A stretch of 64,000 nt of DNA from Limnohabitans sp. Jir61 (GCF_003063545.1 NZ_NESD01000001.1:434001-498000), one strand, 5' to 3'. Positions 34,996-43,588 are shown, counted from the first letter of the stretch. Notes: generated by a model not told the origin, from the letters alone. Numbers and translations are program-made.

Positions 34996-36483
34996 TTAGT
35001 GGCTGTCGGCTTGACGCGCTGCTGCTACTGCAGCTGAGTCGTCTTCGGATGCACCGTTGAAGAACAGGTTCAACAAGACGGCAGAGATAGACGCCAACAA
35101 GATGCCCGACTCAATCAGTGGGTGCAAGTTGTGTGGCATCCATTGCTTGAAGTTAGGGGCGATCAGCGGAATCATGCCGATGCCAATGGAGATCGCCACC
35201 ACCAAGCTGTTAAAGCGGTTGGTCTTGAAGTCCACGCCGCCCAAGATGCGAATGCCGGTGGCGGCCACCATGCCAAACATCACCAAGCCAGCGCCGCCCA
35301 ACACCACAGTGGGCAAGGACTCAACCAAAGCAGCCATCTTAGGAATGACACCCAAGATGATGAGGATGATGCCGCCGGCCACGCACACAAAGCGGCTCTT
35401 CACGCCAGTGACGGCGACGAGACCAACGTTTTGCGAGAAGCTGGTGTAGGGGAAGGTGTTGAAGATGCCGCCAATTAGCGTGCCCAAACCATCGGTTCGC
35501 AAACCGCGGGTGAGTGCGGCGCGGTCCACATGACGGTCGGTCATCTCGCCCAAAGCCAAGAACATGCCGGTGGATTCGATCATCACCACGATCATGACCA
35601 AAGTCATGGTGAGGATGAGCACGGGGTCAAACACAGGCATACCAAACTGGAATGGAGTGACGATGCCAAACCATTCAGCCTTGCCCACTTTGTCAAAGTT
35701 CATCAAGCCCATGCTGGTAGCCACGACGCCACCAATGACGATGCCCAAGAGGACGGAGATGTTGGCAATGAAGCCTTTGGCGAACTTAGAAATCATCAAG
35801 ATAGACACCAGTACCAAGGAAGCAATGCCCACGCCAGTGAGGTCGGCGTATTTGGGATTAGGCATCTTGGCCATCAGGGCCAAATCTTTGGGCACGGCTG
35901 GCAAAGTTGAGCCAGGCGCAGAGGCTGCGGCTGCAGCGTCGGCCAGCCACTTGGCGTGCTCTGGGTTGACGATGGAAGGCGCTGTGGGGCCGAAGGGGTT
36001 GCCGAAAATCCAGTTGATGCCAATGCGCATCAAGCTGATACCGATGACGGCAATGATGGTGCCCGTCACAACGGGCGGGAAGAAGCGCAACATGCGGCTC
36101 ACCAGCGGCGCGATGAGGATGGATATAGCACCCGCGCCCATGATGGCGCCGAAGATCATTTGTGCACCTGTGTCGCCAGGGTTAGCACCGGCCATGGCCA
36201 CCATTGGGGCGACGGCAGCAAAGGTGACGCCCATCATGACGGGCAAGCGAATGCCAAACCATTGGGTCGCACCCCAAGACTGAATGAGCGTGACCAAGCC
36301 ACACACAAACAAGTCAGCAGAAATGAGCATGGCCACTTGTTCAGGGCTGAGCTTCAAAGCGCGGCCCACGATGAGTGGCACAGCCACAGCGCCTGCGTAC
36401 ATGACGAGCACGTGTTGCAAGCCTAAAGCGGCGAGCTTGCCAGTGGGCAAGTGTTCGTCGACGGGATGGGCGGATTGGGTCAT
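34996..36483 (-). CDS. Nucleobase:cation symporter-2 family permease (xanthine/uracil)
   Basis: Inner-membrane permease of 495 residues with the NCS2 signatures LGLQHVLVMYAGAVAVPLIVG split near residues 20-40 and NVGLVAVTGVKSRFVC after the pore, plus IESTGMFLALGE. Length and helix number fit UraA/XanQ. ATG at 36483 has AAGGA seven bases upstream. Neighbouring urate/allantoin genes and the GTATAC operator favour a purine (xanthine or urate) substrate over uracil. A terminator follows the gene. Confidence 0.9.
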   Translation of the reverse strand: MTQSAHPVDEHLPTGKLAALGLQHVLVMYAGAVAVPLIVGRALKLSPEQVAMLISADLFVCGLVTLIQSWGATQWFGIRLPVMMGVTFAAVAPMVAMAGANPGDTGAQMIFGAIMGAGAISILIAPLVSRMLRFFPPVVTGTIIAVIGISLMRIGINWIFGNPFGPTAPSIVNPEHAKWLADAAAAASAPGSTLPAVPKDLALMAKMPNPKYADLTGVGIASLVLVSILMISKFAKGFIANISVLLGIVIGGVVATSMGLMNFDKVGKAEWFGIVTPFQFGMPVFDPVLILTMTLVMIVVMIESTGMFLALGEMTDRHVDRAALTRGLRTDGLGTLIGGIFNTFPYTSFSQNVGLVAVTGVKSRFVCVAGGIILIILGVIPKMAALVESLPTVVLGGAGLVMFGMVAATGIRILGGVDFKTNRFNSLVVAISIGIGMIPLIAPNFKQWMPHNLHPLIESGILLASISAVLLNLFFNGASEDDSAAVAAARQADSH

Positions 36484-36505
36484 CGTTTTTCCTTTGGAAT
36501 TTTTC

Positions 36506-36525
36506 GCATACAAAACTGTATACAA
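36506..36525. promoter_or_regulatory. Double GntR-type operator upstream of the purine permease
   Basis: A full site TGTATACA (36517-36524) and a variant GCATAC (36506-36511) have centres 12 bases apart, about one helical turn. The same full-plus-variant pair with 12-base spacing occurs upstream of xdhA. It lies 23-42 bases upstream of the permease ATG, a good position for repression. Confidence 0.72.
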
Positions 36526-36583
36526 AATATGCTCGGGTTGTTTTACGGAGAAACCCTATTTTTTGGTTTCTTTGCTGTGCTCG

Positions 36584-36661
36584 CTGTAGGCGAAGGCAGT
36601 GGGCAGGTTCCTCATGCTGGGGTACCAGAAATCGTCACCTGCCCACTGCCTTCACCTACAG
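36584..36661. repeat. Large hairpin 1 (25-bp stem, 28-nt loop)
   Basis: Left arm 36584-36608 pairs with right arm 36637-36661 over 25 positions with a single mismatch (a G-U wobble if read on the minus strand). The 28-base loop 36609-36636 is the reverse complement of the loop of hairpin 2 over 26 positions with one mismatch. No T-run follows, so it is not a simple terminator. Confidence 0.9.
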
Positions 36662-36691
36662 ACTGCGGTGAGCAGTTTTTCGGATGAAACA

Positions 36692-36769
36692 GTTGAGCCG
36701 CTTGGGTGCGGCGGCCAACGATTTCTGGTACTCCAGCATGAGGCGGCCGCCGCACCCAAGTGGCTCAAC
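36692..36769. repeat. Large hairpin 2 (25-bp stem, 28-nt loop)
   Basis: Left arm 36692-36716 pairs with right arm 36745-36769 over 25 positions with one mismatch (a G-U wobble on the plus strand). The stem sequence is unrelated to that of hairpin 1, but its length and the loop length are identical, and the loop 36717-36744 is the same sequence in opposite orientation. It may be a structured RNA or a recombination/mobile-element site. Confidence 0.9.
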
Positions 36770-36800
36770 GCTCTCCGGAGAGAGCCCTCACGAGTTAAAT

Positions 36801-38051
36801 TTAGTTCAACAAATCCAAGAGAGTGCGCGCCACCACCTTGGTCGCCCGACGCACATCTTCCAACATCACGCGCTCATCGTTGCGCTTGGCGTGGCTCTCC
36901 AGCACGGTGCGAGGTCCCGCGCCGTAGATGACGCCAGGAATGCCTTGCGCCACATACAAGCGCACATCTGTATAAAGCGGTGTGCCCACAGCGGGGATGG
37001 GTTCGCCAAACATGTGTTCGCCGTGTTTTTGGATGGCATCTACCAAGGGCTTGTTGCCAGCCAGTGGGACCATGGCCTTGGCAAGCAACAGGCGTTTGAT
37101 GTCGACCTTGAGTTGTTTGCCGCCACGGGGCGGGTTGAACGAAGCGGCTGCGTCTTCGATGGTTTTGCGAATGGACGCTTCCACTTCAACGGGGTTCTCT
37201 TCTGGAATCATGCGGCGGTCGAGTTTGAACACGACCTTGCCGGGCACGACGTTGGTGTTGGTACCGCCGGTGATTTGGCCCACGTTGAGGTAGGGGTGGG
37301 TGATGCCTTCGATCTTCGATGTGGTTTGTTTGTACCCCTCATTGAGCGCGTGCAGGGCGTTCAAGATGTGCACCGCACCTTGCAATGCATCTGTGCCGCT
37401 ATCGGGAATGGCGGCGTGGGCCATTTCGCCTTGCACGGTGACTTCCATTTGCAAGCAGCCGTTGTGGGCGGTGACCACTTGGTAGCTAAAGCCTGCGGCA
37501 ATCATCAAGTCGGGTTTGGTCAGGCCGTGTGACAGCAACCAGCCTGGACCTTTTTCGCCGCCAAACTCTTCGTCGTAGGTGAAGTGCAGCTCGACGCCGC
37601 CTTTCAACGGCAAGCCCAAAGATTCGAGTGCGCGTGTGGCAAAGGTGAAGGTAGAAAAATCGCTCTTGCTCACCGCCGTGGCTCGGCCGTACATTGCGCC
37701 GTTTTCGATTTCAGCGCCGTAGGGCTTGTGCGTCCAGCCTTCGCCCGGAGGGACCACATCGCCATGTGCATTGAGCGCAATGGTTTTGCCGCCCTCTGCA
37801 AACTTGCGGCGCACGATCAGGTTGGTGATGCTTTCCAAACCATAGGCTTTCACTTCGTCAGCAGGCACGGCGTGCTTTTCGGCTTCGTACCCAAAGCTGT
37901 GCAGCAACTCGGCGGTGCGCTCGGCGTGCGGGGCGTTGTTGCCGGGCGGGGTGTCGGTGGGGACTTGCACCAAGGCTTGCAAGAACTTCACTTGCTCGTC
38001 AAAGTGCGCGTCGATCCAAGCGTCGAGTTGGGCGTATTGGGTTTGGCTCAT
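36801..38051 (-). CDS. M20 family deacylase (ArgE/DapE type)
   Basis: Zinc-dependent amidohydrolase of 416 residues. Metal-ligand motifs are visible: ALNAHGDVVPPGEGW (H-x-D), TYDEEFGGEKG (E-E), and the later VGTPLYTDVRLY. ATG at 38051 is chosen for AAGAG upstream and the fit to the family start; the open frame upstream overlaps the UraD-AllC gene. It lies 10 bases after that gene in the allantoin-degradation cluster, so it probably hydrolyses a ureido or N-acyl intermediate, but the exact substrate is unknown. Confidence 0.85.
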   Translation of the reverse strand: MSQTQYAQLDAWIDAHFDEQVKFLQALVQVPTDTPPGNNAPHAERTAELLHSFGYEAEKHAVPADEVKAYGLESITNLIVRRKFAEGGKTIALNAHGDVVPPGEGWTHKPYGAEIENGAMYGRATAVSKSDFSTFTFATRALESLGLPLKGGVELHFTYDEEFGGEKGPGWLLSHGLTKPDLMIAAGFSYQVVTAHNGCLQMEVTVQGEMAHAAIPDSGTDALQGAVHILNALHALNEGYKQTTSKIEGITHPYLNVGQITGGTNTNVVPGKVVFKLDRRMIPEENPVEVEASIRKTIEDAAASFNPPRGGKQLKVDIKRLLLAKAMVPLAGNKPLVDAIQKHGEHMFGEPIPAVGTPLYTDVRLYVAQGIPGVIYGAGPRTVLESHAKRNDERVMLEDVRRATKVVARTLLDLLN

Positions 38052-38061
38052 GGTGTGTCTC

Positions 38062-39852
38062 TTATAAGTTGTGCAGCAAGTGCATGAAGGCGTCGACGCA
38101 CAGTTGCATGTCATCGCTCGTTGTCGATTCAAGCGGGTTGTGGCTGATGCCAGCGTTTTGGCCGCGCACAAACAACATGGCTTGGGGCATCACCTCATGC
38201 AGCTTCATCGCGTCGTGGCCAGCGCCGCTGGGTAGGTGGAACACAGGCACGCCCAAGCTTTGCACGGCGTTTTCCCATGCGGCTTGTAGCTTGGCGTCGC
38301 TCGGTGCGGCGCTGGCGCGCATGGTTTCTTCGAGGGTGTAGTGCAGGCCACGGCGTTCGCAAATGGCTTTGAGTTCGGCCAGCACATCGTGCATCAGGCT
38401 GTCACGCAGTTCATTCGTAGTGGCACGTAGATCGAGGCTGAATTGGCAGCGGCCGGGCACCACGTTGATGGAGCCATTGGGCACAGTCAGCATGCCGATG
38501 GTGCCTACCAAGTTTGGTACTTGGGCGGCGCGCTTTTCAACGTACAACGCAAGTTCGGATACAGCGGTGGCAGCATCGCGGCGGCGGTCCATCGGCGTGG
38601 TGCCTGCATGGCTGGCCATGCCCACCACTTCGCCCACAAAACGCACGCTGCCGTTGATGGAGGTGACCACGCCCAGTGGAATATCCAGCTCGTTGAGCAC
38701 AGGGCCTTGTTCGATGTGAACTTCCACAAAGCCCACATACTCGGCTGCATTGCGGGTGAGCTTGGGAATGTCGTTGATGTTCAAACCTGCGTGCTTCATG
38801 GCTTGGCGCATCGTGATGCCATCTGCATCTTTTTGGTCCAGCCACTCGTTTTTAAAGTCGCCCACCAAAGCGCCAGAGCCGAGGAAGGTGGCTTTGTAGC
38901 GTTGGCCTTCTTCTTCGGCAAAGGCCACGACTTCGAGGTTGAAGGGCAAACGCTTGCCCGCACGTGCCAGTTCGCGCACACAGGCCATGGGCACAAAGAT
39001 GCCTAGGCGGCCGTCGTACTTGCCGCCGTTGCGCACGGTGTCGTAGTGCGAGCCGGTCATCAGGATTTTGGCGTTGTGTGACGCTGCTTTGTAAACACCC
39101 ACCACGTTGCCCACGGCGTCGATGTGCACCTCGTCAAAGCCACAGGCCTTCATGCCCAGCTTAATCGTGCGGGCGCATTTCAGGTGTGCGTCGGTCAGGT
39201 AAGTCACGGTCAGTTCTTCGCGTGCGGCGTGCGGTGCTTGTTTGTTCATCGCACCGACATCGCTGAATTGGGCCAGCCATTCGTGCCAGTCCCACACCTC
39301 GTGTCCCAGCGCGGGTTCGTAGCCCAGCTTGTCGTTGAGGCGAATCTCCACGATGCGGTGGATGTTGCGCAAGCACTCGGCCAGCTCGTAGTCGGGGTGG
39401 TTGTGCAGGCGGCGCTCGAAGGTGCTGATGATTTGCTGTTTGTTGAGGCCAGAGCCACGCGGGCCGCGCACGGCCAAGATGAACGGGAAACCAAACTTGG
39501 CGTTGTAGCTGGCGTTGAGTTGCTGGATGTGCGCGAACTCTTCAGGGGTGCAGTGGGTCAGGCCCGCTTTGGTCTGTTCGTTGGTCGATTCAGCAGTGAG
39601 GCTTTTGGTCACCATCGCTTTGCCAGCCAACTCAGGGTGGGCACGCACCAAGGCGAGCTGGGGTGCGCGGCCTGCGTGTTCGAGCACTTTGACCATCGCG
39701 TGCTTGAGCGCAGCGGCTGAGGCAAAAGGGCGCTCGTCTAGGGCTTGGGCTGCAATCCAGTCGGAGTGTTCGTACAAGCCTGTCAGCAGGGCTGCAGCCT
39801 CAGCATGGGGGAGGGTGTTGATTTGGTTCAGCGTGATGTGCGAGTGGCTCAT
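38062..39852 (-). CDS. OHCU decarboxylase - allantoate amidohydrolase fusion
   Basis: One 596-residue protein with two purine-pathway enzymes. Residues about 1-170 are OHCU decarboxylase (UraD): HPELAGKAMV carries the catalytic His region, followed by FGFPFILAVRG. Residues about 190-596 are an M20 allantoate amidohydrolase/hydantoinase type: MTGSHYDTVRNGGKYDG, FAEEEGQRY, HIEQGPVL and SGAGHDAMKL are the metal and substrate sites. The fusion joins two non-consecutive steps: UraD makes S-allantoin, PuuE opens it to allantoate, and the AllC half deaminates it. PuuE is encoded 16 bases upstream. AGGA lies 8 bases before the ATG. Confidence 0.9.
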   Translation of the reverse strand: MSHSHITLNQINTLPHAEAAALLTGLYEHSDWIAAQALDERPFASAAALKHAMVKVLEHAGRAPQLALVRAHPELAGKAMVTKSLTAESTNEQTKAGLTHCTPEEFAHIQQLNASYNAKFGFPFILAVRGPRGSGLNKQQIISTFERRLHNHPDYELAECLRNIHRIVEIRLNDKLGYEPALGHEVWDWHEWLAQFSDVGAMNKQAPHAAREELTVTYLTDAHLKCARTIKLGMKACGFDEVHIDAVGNVVGVYKAASHNAKILMTGSHYDTVRNGGKYDGRLGIFVPMACVRELARAGKRLPFNLEVVAFAEEEGQRYKATFLGSGALVGDFKNEWLDQKDADGITMRQAMKHAGLNINDIPKLTRNAAEYVGFVEVHIEQGPVLNELDIPLGVVTSINGSVRFVGEVVGMASHAGTTPMDRRRDAATAVSELALYVEKRAAQVPNLVGTIGMLTVPNGSINVVPGRCQFSLDLRATTNELRDSLMHDVLAELKAICERRGLHYTLEETMRASAAPSDAKLQAAWENAVQSLGVPVFHLPSGAGHDAMKLHEVMPQAMLFVRGQNAGISHNPLESTTSDDMQLCVDAFMHLLHNL

Positions 39853-39868
39853 GTGTTTGTCCTGCTAA

Positions 39869-40840
39869 TTAGTTGCCGCTGTACGGATGCACTTGCTTCC
39901 AGTGGCGCGCGATGTCGATGCGGCGGGCCACCCACACGCGGTCGTGCTTGGCGATGTGGTCTAAGAACTTTTGCAGTGCCACGATGCGGCCGGGTTTGCC
40001 CAGCAAGCGGCAGTGCATGCCGATGCTCATCATCTTGGGGGCTTCATCACCCTCGGCATACAGCGCATCAAAGCTGTCGCGCAAATACACAAAGAAGTCT
40101 TCCGCTTGGCTAAAGCCTTGGGGCAGGGCAAAGCGCATGTCGTTGCAGTCAAGGGTGTAAGGCACGACGAGTTGGGGCACGACGTCGCCATTGGTTTTTT
40201 TGACCTTCATCCAAAAGGGCAGGTCTTCGCCGTAGTAGTCGCTGTCGTATTCAAAGCCGCCGTGGTCGGCCACAAGGCGGCGGGTGTTGGGGCTGTCGCG
40301 GCCGGTGTACCAGCCTGCGCCATGAATGCTGTTGCCGTGCGTGGTGTGGGTCAGGCGTTCGATGATTTCGATGCCTTTGTTCATGTGTGCACGCTCGGTG
40401 GTTTCGTCGGTGGTTTGGTAGTTGATCCAGCGGTAGCCGTGGCAGGCAATTTCGTGGCCCAGTTCTACAAACGCAGCGGTGAGTTCAGGGTGGCGCTCCA
40501 GCGCCATGCTCACGCCAAACACGGTGAGTGGCAGGCCACGTTTTTCAAACTCGCGCAAGATGCGCCACACGCCCACGCGTGAGCCGTATTCGTAAATGCC
40601 TTCCATGCTCAGGTGGCGGTCGGGAAAGCTGGGTGGGTTGAACATCTCGCTCAAAAACATCTCGCTGCCGGCGTCGCCGTGCACCGTGGCGTTCTCGCCG
40701 CCTTCTTCGTAGTTCAGCACAAACTGCACCGCAATGCGGGCTTGGTTGGGCCATTGCGCGTGAGGCACTTCGCGACCGTAGCCCACGAGGTCACGAGGGT
40801 AGGCGGCGGTGCTGTCGTAGGTGGCGTTGGGGTTTGACAT
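39869..40840 (-). CDS. puuE: Allantoinase PuuE (polysaccharide-deacetylase fold)
   Basis: Metal-independent allantoinase opening the allantoin ring to allantoate. The 323-residue protein shows PuuE signatures: YPRDLVGYGREVPHAQWP, FVLNYEEGGENATVHGD, GHEIACHGYRWINYQ and GWYTGRDSPNTRRL, all typical of this NodB-related family. GGAG lies before the ATG. It sits between the GntR regulator and the UraD-AllC fusion on the same strand, forming one operon. Confidence 0.93.
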   Translation of the reverse strand: MSNPNATYDSTAAYPRDLVGYGREVPHAQWPNQARIAVQFVLNYEEGGENATVHGDAGSEMFLSEMFNPPSFPDRHLSMEGIYEYGSRVGVWRILREFEKRGLPLTVFGVSMALERHPELTAAFVELGHEIACHGYRWINYQTTDETTERAHMNKGIEIIERLTHTTHGNSIHGAGWYTGRDSPNTRRLVADHGGFEYDSDYYGEDLPFWMKVKKTNGDVVPQLVVPYTLDCNDMRFALPQGFSQAEDFFVYLRDSFDALYAEGDEAPKMMSIGMHCRLLGKPGRIVALQKFLDHIAKHDRVWVARRIDIARHWKQVHPYSGN

Positions 40841-40873
40841 GCAATAACTCCGTATTTGAATAAGCGCAAGCGC

Positions 40874-41542
40874 TTAGGCCAACGCCATAGCGATGTCGTT
40901 GCTAGGCACTTTGCGGTCGAGGGCCAAGCCTTCTTCCACGTTGCGCAAGTGGTCGTCCATCAGCTTGACGGCCAAGGCTTCGTCTTTGGCGATGATGGCT
41001 TTCAAAATGTCTGAATGCTCTTCGGCCGAGTGCTCAGCGGCATTGGCGCTTTGGTACATCAGCGTGATCAGGGCGCAACGTGAAATCAACTCGCCCAAAA
41101 TTTGCGCAAGCACTTGGTTGCCCATCAGCTCGGCCATGCGCACATGGAAGTCACCCAGCAAGTCGGTACGACCGGCCACGTCGCCGCGGCTGACGGCGGC
41201 TTTTTCTTCGGCCACGTGGTCTTTGAGGGCTTTGATTTGTGTGGGCGTGACGTTGCGCACAAAGCTGCGTGTCATTTCTATTTCGATCATGCGACGCACG
41301 GCAAACACTTGGCGGGCTTCATCCGAGGAAGGGGTGGCCACAAACGCGCCGCGAGCGGGCTCCATGCGGATGAGGCGTTTTTGCACCAGTTGAAACAGCG
41401 CTTGGCGAATGAGCGTGCGCGACACGCCAAAGTGGTCGGCCAGTTTTTGTTCAGCCAGTTTGGTGCCGGGGTGCAGGCGATGCTCCACAATGGCTTTGGT
41501 GAGGGCGTCCACAATGCTGCGGGTGGCGGTTGAGCTGTCCAT
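40874..41542 (-). CDS. GntR family regulator, FCD subfamily
   Basis: DNA-binding protein of 222 residues. The N-terminal winged helix includes SRTLIRQALFQLVQKRLI and the wing ARGAFVATPS; the C-terminal FCD domain carries the expected Asp/His ligand positions (FHVRMAELMGN, YQSANAAEHSAEEHSDI). It is divergent from uraH and first in the operon with puuE. A TTGTATACAC site 54-64 bases upstream of its start suggests autoregulation, and matching sites elsewhere make it the likely regulator of the whole purine set. Confidence 0.9.
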   Translation of the reverse strand: MDSSTATRSIVDALTKAIVEHRLHPGTKLAEQKLADHFGVSRTLIRQALFQLVQKRLIRMEPARGAFVATPSSDEARQVFAVRRMIEIEMTRSFVRNVTPTQIKALKDHVAEEKAAVSRGDVAGRTDLLGDFHVRMAELMGNQVLAQILGELISRCALITLMYQSANAAEHSAEEHSDILKAIIAKDEALAVKLMDDHLRNVEEGLALDRKVPSNDIAMALA

Positions 41543-41595
41543 TTGGAATCTCCGGCAAATTCACTAGAGTCTGATGATAGACCCAAATGGAAAAA

Positions 41596-41605
41596 TTGTA
41601 TACAC
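41596..41605. promoter_or_regulatory. GntR-type operator between the regulator and uraH
   Basis: TTGTATACAC, with the core palindrome TGTATACA, in the divergent promoter region of the GntR gene and uraH. It is one base off the perfect copy at 33968. Confidence 0.72.
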
Positions 41606-41650
41606 TTTCGGTCGACCAAGCCGGTCGCTAACCAATTTTCGGAGCATTTC

Positions 41651-42007
41651 ATGGGATTGAGCACACACGTTTTAGACACCATGCATGGCGGCCCCGCAGC
41701 CGGTATGAAAGTGTCCCTGTTCACCACCACCGATGACGGCCAAGCCACTCTGGTCAAGTCGTTCACCCTGAACCACGATGGCCGCAACCCCGATGGCCCG
41801 CTGTACGACAACGACAGTTTGAAAAAAGGCACTTACCGCTTGGTGTTTGACGTGAAGGGCTACTTCGCTTCAAAGAACGTGCAGTTGCCTGAGCCCAATT
41901 TCTTGAACCAAGTCAGCCTTGACTTTGGCGTGGCCCACACCGACCAGCACTACCACGTGCCTTTGTTGGTGAGTCCTTGGAGCTACTCCACCTATCGTGG
42001 TTCGTAA
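41651..42007 (+). CDS. uraH: 5-hydroxyisourate hydrolase
   Basis: Transthyretin-like enzyme hydrolysing 5-hydroxyisourate to OHCU, the step between PuuD and UraD. The 118-residue protein begins MGLSTHVLDTMHGGPAAGMKV with the catalytic His, has KKGTYRLVFD, and ends with the YRGS signature (WSYSTYRGS). ATG at 41651 has GGAG seven bases upstream. It is divergent from the GntR regulator. Confidence 0.94.
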   Translation: MGLSTHVLDTMHGGPAAGMKVSLFTTTDDGQATLVKSFTLNHDGRNPDGPLYDNDSLKKGTYRLVFDVKGYFASKNVQLPEPNFLNQVSLDFGVAHTDQHYHVPLLVSPWSYSTYRGS

Positions 42008-42060
42008 GTCGCACTTACGGGTAACTCCCGTCAAACTTTCATCTAAAGACAACAACTTCA

Positions 42061-42097
42061 CCAATAATGACGAATTAATCAATTTCGTCGTTATTGG
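42061..42097 (+). promoter_or_regulatory. Hairpin covering the ribosome site of the next gene
   Basis: Arms CCAATAATGACGAA (42061-42074) and TTCGTCGTTATTGG (42084-42097) pair over 14 bases with one G-U. The right arm runs into the GGAG ribosome site of the TTG-started flavoprotein gene at 42107. It could attenuate translation, act as the uraH terminator (weak, no T-run) or be a protein-binding palindrome. Confidence 0.6.
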
Positions 42098-42106
42098 AGA
42101 TTTGCC

Positions 42107-43582
42107 TTGGAGAAGTTTGACCTCTGCGTGATCGGCTCTGGCCCATCTGGTTTTGCGGCCGCGATGCGCGCCATCGACTTTGGCAAACGCGTCGCCCTGA
42201 TCGAGCGCGGCAAGGTGGGCGGGGCGGGTATTTTTGACGGCGCACTGTCATCCAAAACGCTGTGGGAGCTGTCGGAGAGCTACAAGCTCACCCACAACAC
42301 CAACCTTGGCTACACGGTGTACGACTCAGAGGTGCACTTTGGCAGCGTGATGCAGCAAGCGCACCGCGCGGTGGCTGAGAAGCATGTGCAACTCAAGCAG
42401 CAAATTGCGTATTTTCAAAAAAGTGGGCAGCTCAAGTTTTTCAATGGCCACGCCAAGTTCGCGTCTAAAAACGAAGTCAACATCATCGACGCCGAAGGCA
42501 AGATCCAAACCATTTGGGCCGACAACACGGTGATGGCTGTGGGCAGCCGCCCACGGTATTTGCCCAACATTCCGATCGACGAAAAAATCATCATGACCAG
42601 CGACGGTGTGTCGTCGTTGCCGGATTTCCCGAAGAGCATCGTGATCTTGGGTGCGGGTGTGATTGGTTGTGAATTCGCCACCATCTTCTCGAACTTTGGC
42701 AAAACCAAGGTGTACTTGATCGACAAAGAAGAGCGCATCTTGCCCTTCGAAGACGAAGACATTTCTCGCGCCGTGGCTGCCAACATGGAAGGCAATGGCG
42801 CGGTCATTCACCACGGTGCATCGCTCGAAAAAATGAGCGTGGTCAATGGCAAGGTCGAGTACGTGCTCAACTTCAAAGATGGACGCAAAGAGACCCACAC
42901 CGTTGAGAAAGCTTTGATTTCTGTGGGCCGCGTGTCCAACAGCGAAAACCTTGGCCTCGAAGCCGCAGGCGTGGTCTTGAACGACCGAGGTTGCATTGAC
43001 GACGAGCACACCCGCTCGAATGTGCCCAATATTTATGCCGTGGGCGACTTCACGGCCGACATCTCGTTGGTCAACGTGGGCGAGTTGGAAGGCCGCCATG
43101 CGGTGGAGCGCATGTTTGGCCAGCCAGCCAGAGAACTGGTGTACGAAAACATTTCCACCATCATGTTCTTGAACCCCGAGGTGGCGGCAGTGGGCTTGAA
43201 CGAAACCCAAGCCCGTAAAAAGAAGATCCCTTATCGCGTGGCGCAGATGAACTACCGCTATGTCAACCGCGCCATTGCGATGAGTAAGGTCGATGGGTTC
43301 TTCAAAATTTTGGTGTCAGATGACGCAGACATGAAGATTCTGGGCTTGCGTGTGATGGGCAACCACGCGTCCAGCACCATCATGGCCGTGGCTTTGATGA
43401 TTTCGATGGACATTGGCATCGAGCATTTGGCCGAGCTGATCTTCCCGCACCCGTCTATACCCGAAGGTATTCAAGAGTGCGCGCGCATGCTGATGGGCAA
43501 TTCGATCGTCAAACCAGAGGTGTTTAACCTAGACGTGCGCTGCTACCGCGTGGACGCGGAAGGTCGCGTCGAAGACCTGTGA
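42107..43582 (+). CDS. Dihydrolipoyl dehydrogenase-like flavoprotein without redox cysteines
   Basis: NAD(P)/FAD oxidoreductase of 491 residues, TTG start with GGAG eight bases upstream. FAD site GSGPSGFAAAMRA (10-22), NAD site ILGAGVIGCEFATIF, second FAD motif NIYAVGDF, and C-terminal FPHPSIPEGIQE with the His-Glu pair. The place of the active CxxxxC disulfide reads GGAGIFDGALSSK: both cysteines are absent. It therefore cannot be a normal lipoamide dehydrogenase; soluble transhydrogenase-like or ferredoxin/quinone reductase chemistry is possible. Not clearly linked to purine breakdown. Confidence 0.85.
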   Translation: MEKFDLCVIGSGPSGFAAAMRAIDFGKRVALIERGKVGGAGIFDGALSSKTLWELSESYKLTHNTNLGYTVYDSEVHFGSVMQQAHRAVAEKHVQLKQQIAYFQKSGQLKFFNGHAKFASKNEVNIIDAEGKIQTIWADNTVMAVGSRPRYLPNIPIDEKIIMTSDGVSSLPDFPKSIVILGAGVIGCEFATIFSNFGKTKVYLIDKEERILPFEDEDISRAVAANMEGNGAVIHHGASLEKMSVVNGKVEYVLNFKDGRKETHTVEKALISVGRVSNSENLGLEAAGVVLNDRGCIDDEHTRSNVPNIYAVGDFTADISLVNVGELEGRHAVERMFGQPARELVYENISTIMFLNPEVAAVGLNETQARKKKIPYRVAQMNYRYVNRAIAMSKVDGFFKILVSDDADMKILGLRVMGNHASSTIMAVALMISMDIGIEHLAELIFPHPSIPEGIQECARMLMGNSIVKPEVFNLDVRCYRVDAEGRVEDL

Positions 43583-43588
43583 TCGTGC

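Larger units (their letters stand above)
36484..36800. other. Long intergenic region with operator and structured elements
   Basis: This gap between the M20 gene and the permease holds no credible gene. From the permease side it contains the operator pair, a small GAAACC/GGTTTC hairpin (36550-36570), two 78-base hairpins (36584-36661 and 36692-36769), and a short hairpin GCTCTC/GAGAGC with a UCCG-type tetraloop on the minus strand (36770-36785), just after the M20 stop codon. Confidence 0.8.

Noticed and set aside
36684-37532. Long open frame on the plus strand over the M20 gene
   Set aside because: Antisense to a well-supported deacylase and without recognisable motifs; an effect of codon bias.
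40861-40876. TAAGCGC/GCGCTTA inverted repeat between GntR and puuE genes
   Set aside because: Only a 7-base stem with 2-base loop, no T-run; too weak to call an operator or terminator.
42326-43210. 294-residue antisense frame over the flavoprotein gene
   Set aside because: No motif and lies wholly within a conserved CDS.
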